Both the position numbers and the translations under genes were made by a program. Positions 23,882 through 34,185 of a stretch of DNA of 64,000 nt are shown in pieces (the first letter of the stretch is position 1; each line of letters begins with the position of its first letter). The notes below the pieces were generated by a model that did no database searches, was not told the DNA's origin, and worked only from the letters and a program-made list of their open reading frames with translations. This DNA comes from Emydura subglobosa (lineage: Eukaryota; Chordata; Testudines; Chelidae), in NCBI GenBank assembly GCA_007922225.1, contig ML679958.1:54950838-55014837 (forward strand). Direction: 5' to 3'.

Positions 23882-24239
23882 TATATTTGCCCTCTTTCAG
23901 TCCCCTGCAATCTCTCCTGTCTTCCGAATTTTTGAAGATAATCACTAATGGTTCAGATATCTCCTCTGTCAGCTCCTTGAATATTCTAGGATGTATTTCA
24001 TCAGGCCCTGTCAACTTGAAGACATCTAACTTGTCTAAGTAATTTTTAACTTGTTCTTTCCCTATTTTAGCCTCAGATCCTATCTCATTTTCACTTACGT
24101 GATTTAAAGCATGTAAACACAGTTTGGTAACTTCTAGCTAATGGGCCAAACTTTCAAAAGCTTATCCTAGGCAGGTTTCCCATTGTGGCAGGAAACATGG
24201 ATGAACTGCATAGGCTGTTCCTTCAAATGGATGCTCTGT

Positions 24240-24780
24240 GTGTGATGCTGTATGATTAAAATATGACCATGCATGTCATTGTTGCTACCACTGTTATATA
24301 ATTGCAACAAACCTTATACAAAGTATGTCATATAAGTTATCAATGGAAAAGTTACAATTTATCAAATATCATTATACTATTTGTATGTATGCATCATCTT
24401 TGTATACGAAGTTTTGAATATTGACTATTTACCTGTATTTCAAATGTGTTTGCTCCTGGGTAATACCCACAAGGTAGTTTGTATCCCATCTAGCCAGCCC
24501 ATTGTGAATGGACTATTCAAGTTGATGCCTCATCAGAGAACACTTAGCTCTTACAATAGGATATAGAAGAAGCTCATCCCCGCCTGATGAGCCTTCCTGT
24601 GGATATTTTAGCCAGAATATGGGTAATGGCTGCTCCTATGACTCAACAAAGCATGCAAGGGAATGTGACCTGCTCACGTGACCCTGGATTCCATCTTATG
24701 CCTGTAATTTTCCACAAATTAAAAAGGCTGTTAAAAAGAACTGACCGACAAGCCACCTCTTTTTATACCCGGCTGTTGTT
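24240..24780. mobile_element. Dispersed, LTR-like sequence bordering the viral relic
   Basis: The text (TTTGTATGTATGCATCATC, GAATATTGACTATTTACC, TTTCAAATGTGTTTGCTCC, CTGCTCACGTGACCCTGG, ending near TTATACCCGGCTG) resembles a dispersed repeat I associate with turtle retroviral LTRs, but I cannot name the family. It abuts the end of the ATPase-like frame near 24780. No internal retroelement genes are attached. Confidence 0.4.
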
Positions 24781-25424
24781 CTTTTAAAGTGTAAACCGCC
24801 AGCCAGTCTGGAGGGAAAAGACTGGTTCTTAATCTATAAGCCTCTGGTGTTGAAGCATTTAAATCCACCATGAAGTAGCCGTAAGGTTTTTTGGTAGCAT
24901 TCTCAAAAGCTTTTAGAAAGAATTGCATCTTGCTGGGTTACATTTGCCGAGTGAGCATGGTGATTTGTAATTTATCCCTGGGGTTTCTAAACACAACCAT
25001 GTACTTGGCGTTTAGGTTAATCGTGCAACTCTTTTTTCCCCTGACAAAACACGTTCTGAACTATATACATAATGCTCAGGTTCCTGTGATGCACATACTT
25101 GGTAAAGGCTTTCTCAGTTTCATTGCTTTCACAAGCAGAGTTCATCATATCGTCTACGATAACCATATTTACTTTATTGGTGGGAAACAAACGGTCATTG
25201 TCAAAAGCATCAGACAGTCCCTCTACAAAATTGATAAAGGGATATTTACCGAGCAGTTCTTTATACAGAGGCTGCCAACAACTGTAACACCACATGATGT
25301 TCTCAGACATGACAGACAACAGTCACTCAGCGTTATCCAACACATTTTTTATAAAGTAACTTTTCCCGCAGTTGCTAGACCCCGCGAGAATTATAGAAAA
25401 TGGGTGTTTCCACCACATGTTCAT
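24731..25424 (-). pseudogene. FtsK/HerA-like packaging ATPase (Polinton/adintovirus-like), inactivated
   Basis: In the family this ATPase drives genome packaging into the capsid. The start ATG (25424-25422) shares ATGA with the polymerase stop (25423-25421), which fixes the start. A Walker A loop GSSNCGKS lies about 15-22 residues in. A Walker B-like strand NMVIVDDMM follows near 25165-25140, and then HHRNLSIMYIVQNVF with Q-G-K, the sensor-like helix and strand of this ATPase group. The C-terminal part FENATKKPYGYFMVDL (24907-24860) is also typical. Breaks are an in-frame TGA at 25323-25325, a frameshift near 25030, and a TAA at 24938-24940 followed by another open segment. The last residues, beyond about 24782, run into unrelated repeat sequence. 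Length, roughly 215-230 codons, suits the family. Confidence 0.85.
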
Positions 25425-28400
25425 TTTTCAAAAAAGATGTAGGGCAGCGTTTTAAACCCTTCTCTGAGGACCCTCTTGTTGTAAACGACTTTCTGCATTT
25501 TCTTAAGGGTCTTTGTCTCTATTTGCCACTGGTTTTTGTTCCTCACGATAGAGGGTTGCTGCACCTCTGTTTTTTTGGAGGTGCTTTCCCCCAGGTCGGC
25601 GCTATAGTGCAGGACCAGATCTTTCAAACTGTAAAAATTAATCTTTTCACAGTTTTCTATGTTCCGGGTAAACCCTTTGACTTTCATACAGGCCTTTCTT
25701 CCCAACAGCTTGTACTCATACGTTTTTGGACCGGCTGACACAAACGCGGTGATGTGCTGATCTGGCAGGATTTCGCTTGTGAGGTCCCATAAATAATCCC
25801 CCTGAGGTGGATGCCAGTCAACCTCCCATTGCACAAATATCACCAAGTCTGTGTCATGGTACAGGCACCACTCTTGCAACCTGTCTAACAGGTTGTACAG
25901 TTCCAAACGGGCATAAGCGGTGGAGAAACAGGCAATGAAGACATCGGTATTGCCAGAGACCGAGTAGCGGTCTTTCGCATGCTTCCAAGACATGCATGCT
26001 GTTTCATCATCGATAAACCCACTGAATGAAACTTTGAAACTGGGGGAAAACAGGTACTCAAAGAGTTCATCAGGGTCTCTCACGTGGCTCGTCTTGGGCA
26101 GGTTTGTTCTTTTGCTGAATTTACCTCGCAGAGAATTTAAAAACAGTTTAGCGATTTGACGCTTAGTAGGGTTCAGGGTGATTTCGTGCAGGCATAAACG
26201 CACGCCTTCTTTCTGATAAAAATCATTAACTTATTTTGCCTTTCTTCCTCCGCATGCCAGCTGGGATACCCCAAAGACTCTTGTTTCTGATGCAGGTGTA
26301 ATTTTATGTACTCTGAAAAGAGTTTGTCAGATTTTTCTTCGAAATGCCAGATTTCGTAGATTTTTGCCACCATGTACCCCTTCGCTACGGCCACGTTCAG
26401 TTCCACCATGCACCAAGTCCCCAGGAGGGCCCGTTCCCTGTTAGTGTGGGTGCACGTCTCCTGCTGCTCGGTTTCTGCACAGGTTCAACATAGCGTGAAC
26501 GTGAGTTTGCCACCCACTCTGACAGGCAACAATGGGAAAAAGAGCCCTTGTGGGGGGTACACTTTAACTTTTGCGATTCCAAAATAATTTATGAGAGGTC
26601 CAAATTTGTCACCAATGATATCGGGGTGTCAGATAGGATATTCTTTGGTTTTGTTTATGAAAGGGTACAGACTGGTAAAATTGTAATAGGGGATTTCTTC
26701 ACCAGGGTTAGGTTTGTAATATAGACAGATGGCATTAGTCCTACCCCCAAGAAGAGCATCCCTTGGGACCAGAGGCTGAGGCAACTGTGCTTCGTTTAAC
26801 AAATCCGCAAACTCCATATCCGTTTCTATCATCACCGCCCATTCGTGTCCCCAGAGAGTCCTGACTACATATCCTAGTCTTTTCAGATAGTTGGTCTTGA
26901 GTTTCATTTTGTAATAAAGAAACCCGAAAGTCATCCCTGACATAGGGTTCAGGGGTTTTTCACGGTAACAGGTGACGCAGTCGTGAAAAAAAACACCCAT
27001 TAAACTCAAAGGCTGTGAATACCCCATCAACGAAGGCATAACCATCTAGAAAGTAGGGGCTTACCTGTAAATCCCCACCCCCTAACGTGTGACATATCTC
27101 TAAATTTTCTTTGTGAGTGGTATACAGCAGCCACTGAATAGACAAGGTCGAATATCTCTTTTTCTGCCGGTGATAGTTGTCGAGAGGGAGACGGGCTACC
27201 ATGTTAGACTCTAAAAACATAAATCTTTACATGGCCATCCAGACGGATGCCAGAGTTATGTATTGGAAAGGATCTACACACAATTTCACCTCCACAAATG
27301 TGCCAGAGCCTCTCTCTACCACATCTGATTTGGCCGTCATTTCACAATCTCTTCTCTGTACAGCATACAGGCCTGTCTCAAAATTTTGACATCCTGCTGA
27401 CAGTAATATGCAAGCTCTTTCTGCAAATCAAACATATCATTTTAGTGGTCCCGGTACCAGTCGAAAAAGTTTGCTTTCTCCCGGGGCATCATGCTGTCGA
27501 TGCTGTAGTGCTCCACCCCGGCCACAGGTCCCACGTAATTTTGGTTTTCTAGTGTTAAAAAAATGTGGAAGTACCCTTTGCAGCCTTCAAAACCCATAGC
27601 CTGGGGGAGCTTGTTAAGCTTCATGGGCAGGAAGTTTAACTAATCTATAAAACGGATACCCAGAGTCTTAACTTCCATGCACAACAATTTACTGCCCTGT
27701 GTTATCAACTCTATGCCCATCTTTTCCTTCAGTAATTCCCTGAGGACAAAGTAAGCGTTGTAACCTTTGGAATTGTGCGCTATGAATGTGTAGCCCCAAA
27801 ACTTTTTGCCGATAAAGGTTTGAACGAAATTAGAAAAAAGCACTACCGGCCCTTAAATTCACGAGATTTTTCCGACTTTAGGGACATAGCCAAAATGTAA
27901 TTGGGCACGTGCAACCCCGTCTCCTGCATGCACTCAAAATCATTAAAAAAAATATACTTTTCTGACTTTTCGGGCTTTCTAATGCTGTCCATAAAACACA
28001 CATGACCATCTACACCACCAGTGTTGAAACTGTGACACTGCTTACAGTGCCCTCCTTTGCACTTTTGCCCTTTGTCCACCTAAGATTGATACTTATCACA
28101 CAAAGTTTTAGACAGGCATTTGATTTGATTTTTGGACACAGCTTCTGCATGACCGTCAAAACACTCTTGGGACCGACAATAAAGTCTGCAGCTAGGACAT
28201 CTCAGCAGTATGCCCAGATTGTCCAAACATGTCGTGCTCAAGCAGAGGCGGCAACGGTATCTGCAAGAGTGGTCGTGACTGAACACCGTGTGACAAAACT
28301 CACAATAATTTTTTGCCCCAACAACCATTTCACATCCAAAACCCCATAGTAATGCTCATCGTGCAGCGGGATGAAAAATGTCTTGGGGTACACTGGATCC

Positions 28401-29302
28401 CCCATTTTAAAAAAAAAAACCCACCTCCCTTTCGTTGTGTAAAGCACCACCTGTATGTTGACACGCAAATGCTGTTCAAGTGCCGCCACATCACGGAGCA
28501 TAACCTTTTTGTCTGACCAACCCAATTTTTCATGCAACTTTCTAGCCCCATCTAACAATTATGCATTTTTAGGTTTGCGGTCAGACATGACGGCCAAGAG
28601 CCCGCCCACAAAACACAGATTGGTACCGGTGTAAGCTAGGTCCACTAAACACTGTCTCTTTTTATGGACTATTTGACTGTTGAGAATAGAGTTTAAAACC
28701 CTATGGCCGCCCCCAACCTTGTTTTTCACAACCATCACAATGAGGCATAATGTCCCGTCAACGTACAACTCTCTGTTACTCTGCAACAGTTTAGAGGCCT
28801 AATTTAAGAAATCCTCAACAGACAGGTCGTCCCTATTTCTTCTGACTGAAATTGTTTAAATTGTAAATTAGGATTGTTTAAATTATGACCCTCTAAACAT
28901 AATCGTCCGGGTCTAGCCTGATGTTACAGTCGGTTCTCAATGATGTTACCTCCTGTGCATGGCTTCAATAACCTGCTCAGCTGAATTGATTCACTCAAGA
29001 TTGACAAAACAAAATTCCTCACAATACACCGAACCCCTAAATCTAGGTAACTCCCTTTGCCAGCTTCTCACCTGCTCCATATACACATCGGGGCTGGGGT
29101 CATTTGGGGGTTTCTCTACGGGACCATTTTCTAGGTCAGACTCCAAAGGGCCATCAGGAGCAGATGGGGACCCACCTAGAGAGCTTTCTAAATCAGAGTC
29201 ATCACCACCCCGCAAGTCAGTTTCTACCTCCCCATTCTCAGACATGCCAGTTTGAGAATCTCCACAAGGAGGCATCTCTTTTTGTTTTTCTCTCCTTATC
29301 AC
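25421..29302 (-). pseudogene. Protein-primed-type family B DNA polymerase (Polinton/adintovirus-like), inactivated
   Basis: The family copies the element's own linear DNA from a protein primer. Minus-strand order: an acidic N-terminal part (29302-28991); LHEKLG and HDEHYYGV segments (28558-28300); a Cys-rich finger region (28328-28080); exonuclease motifs FFNDFEC (near 27945), HNSKGYNAYF (near 27765) and YYCQQDVKIL (27405-27380); polymerase motif A YYNFTSLYPF (26688-26659); a C-x2-C...C-H finger near 26490-26430; motif B KLFLNSLRGKF (from 26149); and motif C YHDTDLVIF (from 25861). The span of about 1,290 codons is near full length. In-frame stops include 28799, 28559, 28080, 27640, 27442, 27337, 27227, 26629 and 26485. 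Frameshifts lie near 28840, 28310, 27845, 27300, 26995 and 26215. Motif A and the second exonuclease motif have Asn where the family has catalytic Asp. Confidence 0.88.
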
Positions 29303-29860
29303 CTCTTTAGCCTTTTAAAAAATTTTTACAATGGCTCTGGCCCATAACTTTTTGGCAGCTGTCCATCTATTCCTCAAATGATGTCCCCCTTTTTGATTAC
29401 ACTTTAACGGTCGGGTGCCCCTTTTTGTGACTAGTTGTGCAGCTTTAGAGCCACCCTCTGGAAAACTGAAATATTTTTCAACATATTTATCAAGAGCTTT
29501 TGTATTTTTACATGGTTTCTGGTTATTCTTTCTTCCGAAACCCTGGAGAACACAGCGCCCATCCGCTCTCTGAACGAAGCATCATATTTTTCCCACATCT
29601 TTTTAGAATACCAAAAAGCTGCATCAAACATATTGAGGCGGGGACCTGGTTTGTAGTAATTCTCAGATACCGCAGCATCGTGGGAGCTTTCAGTCCTCGG
29701 TTTTCATTCACAACCCCTAGAGGATTGGAGGTAGTGTAGTTCAGCATGTAATGTTCTCTGACTACTGCTTGGTCTGGGCTGAACTTTGGGAGTATGGGAC
29801 AGTGACTTTGGATGAGGTTATTGGAAACTAAATACTTGTTTATTCAATAACACAATTGCA
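29303..29860 (-). pseudogene. Unassigned protein-coding remnant upstream of the polymerase
   Basis: Three minus-strand open segments follow one another: about 29850-29670 (including LNYTTSNPLGVVNENRG), about 29680-29515 (NMFDAAFWYSKKMWEKYDAS) and about 29515-29310 (DKYVEKYFSFPEGGSK, then a basic stretch ending KKLWARAIVKIF). Each looks like natural protein text and the frames change between them, as in a decayed gene. The last segment reads through one in-frame TAA into the acidic N-terminal part assigned to the polymerase, so it could be an N-terminal extension of PolB or a separate gene. I do not recognise the family. The position upstream of a protein-primed polymerase makes a terminal-protein role conceivable, but nothing in the sequence proves it. 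Confidence 0.5.
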
Positions 29861-29884
29861 ATTAGAAAGGCTGAGGGCATCTTT

Positions 29885-30994
29885 ATGGACCAAGAAACTG
29901 TTCAGGGGGCTTCTGATTTGATCAAATGGAGTCTGGTGGCCTGTCTTTGTTCTTTTACAGGGTGTCTGTATACAACTGATTACAAGCATTATTTAGCATT
30001 TCAGAATCATCTGAGAGATCTTAATAGTCTCTCAACTGCAAGATGGGGAATATGTGGACATGAGGCTCATAAAAGGAAAAAGTTCAGCATCAAAAGAGGA
30101 AGTTGGAATAAGGTAAATTTTCAAAGGACTTTAATAGAAAAGGTGGGTCAGCCTCCTCTGATATATCTGCAGGATGTAAAGAAAAAAGAGACTATAGTGG
30201 GCAATGGTGGGGTTCTGAGTTCCTAGTACTGGCATGTCTGTAGGGACCTTGATAGCATGTTGTGGATAGTTCAGGAATACTACAGTGAGCTCTCTCAGGA
30301 ATAAATGATTTCTCCTTTCCAGCAGCATCAGTTTTTGGATAATACTGCATGTTTTCCAACTTTGGCAGATGGGGAACAGAACTTGCTTGTGAGACTAATA
30401 CAGGAGATGGAGGTTCATGCAGCTAATATGCCAATAAAAGAGTGGACTTCCCCTGGAGCTGACAGATTGACAGCCAAATTCTATCAGTGGTTCATTGATC
30501 TCTTTTCTCTTGTGCTTTCAAGGGCTTTCAGTGATGTTAATTTATTTGTATTACAAGACAACAACAAAGCACATTAGGATCTTCCTTTTATGAAAGCTTT
30601 TAGATTTTTTTCTGTTTTTTTGTCACAAAGCAGGATTTGGAAATTATCCAGAGCTGGAGGGTTATTGCCCTTTTGAACACAGATTACAAAATTGAACATG
30701 GATTACAAAATTTTGGCTTCCATTTAAGACAAGAGACAAGGGAAAATAGCAGGGAAATTATTACATCCCCGTCAGTCTAATGTCATTAAAGGTCACACAA
30801 TGGCAGTCATTTTGTGTAGTTTGCAGGAATTATAAAACCAGGCGACAGGGAGGATGGGAGGTTTATGTTTTGGCCTTGAATCAGGCCAAAGCTTTTGACA
30901 GAGTGAACCTATTTGATTCATTCTATGTGAACTCTGTATTCCTCTATAGTTTATTAACTGGTGACAGATATTGTATGTTCATGCCCTATGCATC
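29885..30994 (+). pseudogene. Tx1/L1-clade LINE ORF2 fragment
   Basis: Broken plus-strand frames give ordered blocks of an L1-clade (Tx1-like) ORF2. These are a basic linker ending near IYLQDVKKKET (about 30160-30190), an IVQEYYSEL block (30268-30294), and a RT opening with WTSPGADRLTAKFYQWF (30442-30492), equivalent to the S-P-G-x-D-G-x-x-x-E-F-Y-K motif. A palm block ALNQAKAFDRVN follows at 30873-30908, equivalent to D-Q-x-K-A-F-D-R-V, in which the first catalytic Asp of the motif is Asn here. The YADD box and all of the 3' half are missing. The fragment begins immediately beside the viral relic and ends at a MITE. Confidence 0.7.
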
Positions 30995-31124
30995 TAGGGT
31001 GACCAGATAGCAAGTGTCAAAAATCAGAACCGGGAGGGGTGTGTGCCTATATAAAGTGCTTACATAAGACAAAGCCCCAAATATCTGGACTGTTCCTATA
31101 AAACTGGGACATCTGGTCACCCTA
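30995..31124. mobile_element. 130-bp MITE with perfect 14-bp TIRs
   Basis: The ends are exact inverted repeats: TAGGGTGACCAGAT (30995-31008) and ATCTGGTCACCCTA (31111-31124). If the outer TA pairs are the target duplication, insertion at TA would fit Tc1/mariner-like chemistry, with 12-bp TIRs GGGTGACCAGAT. There is no coding capacity. A truncated relative lies at 81-172. Confidence 0.9.
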
Positions 31125-31129
31125 TACAC

Positions 31130-32585
31130 ATCCTTTTAGTAAATAGGTGGAGGGGATAGTCTATACAGGTACATTCCCTTGAGTCCATTGTTGTATTTTT
31201 TCCTGGACCCTTTAGTGGGGGCAGTGTATGGAAACACAGGAAAATAGCCATGTTGACAGGGAACCAGGGAAGTATTGAGGCAAAGTGCCTCTTCATGGAT
31301 GGACCAAGCCTCCTGCAGTTCCTTGAGAACCATAAGGATTAGGAGGACAGACCCTAGTCTATTTATTGAGGGCTGAAAAACTCTATTCCCTTGTCCAATG
31401 GAAGAACAAGGGAGGGATTGTGTGAAAGAATAAATTTTCATAAATGTCCTCCCTCAGAACTTCTGCCATTTTCCCCCCCTTTCAGCTGGGTTGATCTAAG
31501 CCTCAGCAAAGACATAGATCAGCCCTGCTTGAAGTGGAAAATATGGGAGTTCTGAGAGAGGAAATCTATGAAGATCATACACCAAATATATATTAAAATA
31601 AAAGGAGCAGGAGTGGGGAGTTGCTCCCCTGATGAGACTATACATGGCAAATTTTAGTCAAAAGTATGTTTTTTATGGCCAGGGTTCTCTCTCCTGAAAA
31701 AAGGAGTTAAAAATGGAAATGCTGACAAACCTTTTGGTGCTTGTAGGACTGTAATATCCCATTTAACACAACCAAAATTGCAAGGTATGCTTTTCATCCT
31801 TCTCTGCTAAGAAGGCAATTACACACAGCATCTTGTTGAAGAAGTTTATAATATGATTAAATGGGCAACATTAAATCAGCTGGTGATTGATTCCTCAAGA
31901 GAATGTACTTCACTTAAACTTGTGTTACTCTACTTCTTTATATTTAAAAGCCCTTTAAGGAGGACATATGACTGCATGATACCACTCAACTCAGGCAAGG
32001 CTTGAAATGAGGGAGTTCAACAAAATAAATATCTTATTTTTTCCTGTGCTGCTATCTTAATTTTAATGTTTACGGAATGTGATAAAAGTAGCCTATATTT
32101 GCATTTTATTTAATCTTAGAGAAGACTAAACTTCGCACATCTGGTCTAGACAATCTTCTAAAGTGCTTGCTTATGTAAATTAAAAATAAGATTTATACTT
32201 GCTACATTTCTAAGCAATTTGTTTGAGCTCACAACTGTAACTAACAAAGATTAAATTTTTGAATCCATATAATTCAATTTGTACTTTCTCCCTAATTCAC
32301 CTCATATTAGTATTTTTGTTTGCAGCTGTTTATTCCTATGTTTATAATTTTTTTAAAAAAGGTTTATCTTCAACTCCCCCCAACCTCTACATAGCTCTCT
32401 CAAATAATTCCTTTCTATTCTTCTTCATCTTTATTTCAAATCAGAAACAGGTCAAGAAACAAAGTTCCAATCAGAAATCAGCTGTAAACTGCGATGTTTC
32501 CAAAGATTTTTGGATTCAGAATTCCGATTCTACTTCAAATATTTGTTGATTGTTAATCATTTTCCCTTAGGGAAACTAAATATAA
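31130..32585. other. No recognised gene or repeat
   Basis: This is mixed sequence becoming AT-rich after 31560. A frame at 32259-32549 has hydrophobic low-complexity text only. Confidence 0.5.
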
Positions 32586-32589
32586 TTAA

Positions 32590-33200
32590 CTCCATTAGTC
32601 TTTCATTATAGATCAATTTCTTTTACTTCTGATTACTTATTGTTGCTTTTCTCTGGACTCCCTTCACTTTGTCAATATCTTTCTCATAACATGATGCTCA
32701 CAATTACATGCAGTACTCCAGATGAGTGGTGCAAGGGCCAAATATAGACAGACTCTTTTTACCTCTCTGACGTTTGATGTGATGCACATGCATGCCAAAA
32801 TTATATGAGCAGCAAAAGAAGCAAATAAATAAATCAAACTATCTTGCACTGGAAACTCATATGGCCAGATTCTCGGCAGGTATAAATCTACATAGCTATA
32901 CTGCATCCAATACTCACAACACCTCCCAATTTAGTATCATCTATAAATGTCATTAGCCTGCAGTTTACTTCTTCCTCTAAACTACTGCTAAAGATATTAA
33001 ATGAGTACAGGCCGAACACAAGGTACCCTGCTAAATTCCACTCCTGCAATCAAGTATGTACTGTTTATGGTCCCTTCAACCAGTTTTCAGTCCATGGGTT
33101 AGTAGTCATATCCAAGCCTCATGCCACTTAATCTGAGAGTGGGATTTTAGGAGAGATTTTAATGTTTTACCAAAAAACAAAATCCATTGCATCTGCTGTT
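32590..33200 (-). mobile_element. Old CR1-like LINE fragment (antisense)
   Basis: The plus strand contains diverged antisense CR1 blocks: TTTCTCTGGACTCCCTTCAC, ACATGCAGTACTCCAGATGA, CCAATTTAGTATCATCTATA, ATATTAAATGAGTACAGGCC and ACCAGTTTTCAGTCCATGG. They follow the same order as in the younger copy at 22488-24105. An unrelated stretch (about 32770-32900) interrupts it. No frame is open. Confidence 0.7.
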
Positions 33201-34149
33201 TCCCTTCATGCACTCATTTTGTAATTCTATCCTATAAAAAGATCAACTTTGGTTTTGGTTTTTTAAACACAAATCAAGCTATTTAGAACTCATATTTATC
33301 TTTTAAAAATTAATGTATGTTTGAGGTTTTCTTTATGACAGGGCAACAATTGCCAAGATCCAAAATGGTAGAAGTATCATGATAAAGATGATTTTGTGAG
33401 TTGCGTCCAAAATAGATTTAAGAAGTAGGCTCCCTTTGCTTTAGGAACTGATCTGGCAACACCAAGGGGTAGGGTGAAGTGAGTTCTAACTAAGATATTC
33501 AGATTCCATGGTCTGTTATGCAAGAGGTCAGACTAAACATAATGGCTGCTTCTGGACTTAATCCATTAAATCCAGTCTTTTGACCCTGACTTTTTTAAGA
33601 GGGAAAAGGTAGATTTATGTTTCTCAGTCAGGGCCATCTATTCCATACCTGCCAGGTCTTCAGGTAGTAGTTGAGCTCAATTCACTTCCATAGAGCTATG
33701 CTGATTTGCACCAGCTGAGAATCTGGCTTCTGTGTTTAATATTAAAACTCATATTACATTAATGTAATATTCAAGTTATCTTTTCAGGCTGTAATCTTGC
33801 ACACATGGATGCACAAGAGTAACTTTGTGCACATTAGTAGTCCCACTGAGACCAATGGGACAAGTCAGATGTGTAAGATTTCAGGTATGTGAGTTTTTGA
33901 AGAACTGGGGACATTAAATGAAAAGTTGGAAAATGCAAAAATTAAAGCTTTCACAGTAACTTGCCCAGATGGCACATTCAGGAGAGCCAGTTCTGGACTC
34001 ATACAAATCCATGCAAATCTCTCTGAAGTCAGCTAGAGTAACGTATGCAAATCTCAATGCAGAATTGGGTCCAGTATATAATGGTATAATTAATTTCTGA
34101 AATGTCGTCACCCCTATATGAAGTGTGACCAAGTTAAGTTTGTTATTAA

Positions 34150-34153
<4 letters not shown>

Positions 34154-34184
<31 letters not shown>
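34154..34184 (+). repeat. Poly(T) run of 31 bases
   Basis: An uninterrupted T run is preceded by A-rich text. It could be the antisense tail of a retroposed sequence, but no recognisable body adjoins it. It also creates a spurious lysine-rich minus-strand frame. Confidence 0.95.

Positions 34185-34185
<1 letters not shown>

Larger units (their letters stand above)
22488..24105 (-). mobile_element. CR1 LINE, about 1.6 kb, with reverse-transcriptase region
   Basis: The element runs on the minus strand from about 24105 to its 3' end at 22488 (CTACACTTCTATGG). It retains the C-terminal two-thirds of the reverse transcriptase and the 3' region. Blocks on the plus strand such as AATCATTTCTGTTGCACTC, CCCAGAATAGGACACAACAC and GGGTTGTTTTTATTCCCC are diagnostic of CR1. 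It is the longest CR1 in the window and is 5'-truncated. Confidence 0.92.
24731..29860 (-). mobile_element. Polinton/Maverick-adintovirus-like endogenous element, partial relic
   Basis: On the minus strand this 5.1-kb block carries, in order, an unassigned upstream frame (29860-29310), a family B DNA polymerase (29302-25421) and a packaging ATPase (25424-24731). A protein-primed-type PolB next to an FtsK/HerA-like ATPase is characteristic of Polintons/Mavericks and the related adintoviruses, integrated double-stranded DNA viruses or transposons of animals. The genes are tightly packed, overlap, and have higher GC than the flanks. Stops and frameshifts show an old dead copy. Retroviral-type integrase, adenain-like protease and jelly-roll capsid genes are not present, and no terminal inverted repeat or 6-bp target duplication was found. 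The relic is cut off by an LTR-like sequence at the low-coordinate end and by a LINE fragment at the high-coordinate end. Confidence 0.85.

Noticed and set aside
24891..25442. 183-codon open frame on the plus strand
   Set aside because: It is antisense to the ATPase and polymerase end, which have clear motifs on the minus strand. The plus-strand translation has no domain.
29401..29760. Possible integrase or capsid gene beside the polymerase
   Set aside because: I looked for DDE/zinc-binding integrase and jelly-roll capsid features in all minus-strand frames and saw none, so I left the segment unassigned.
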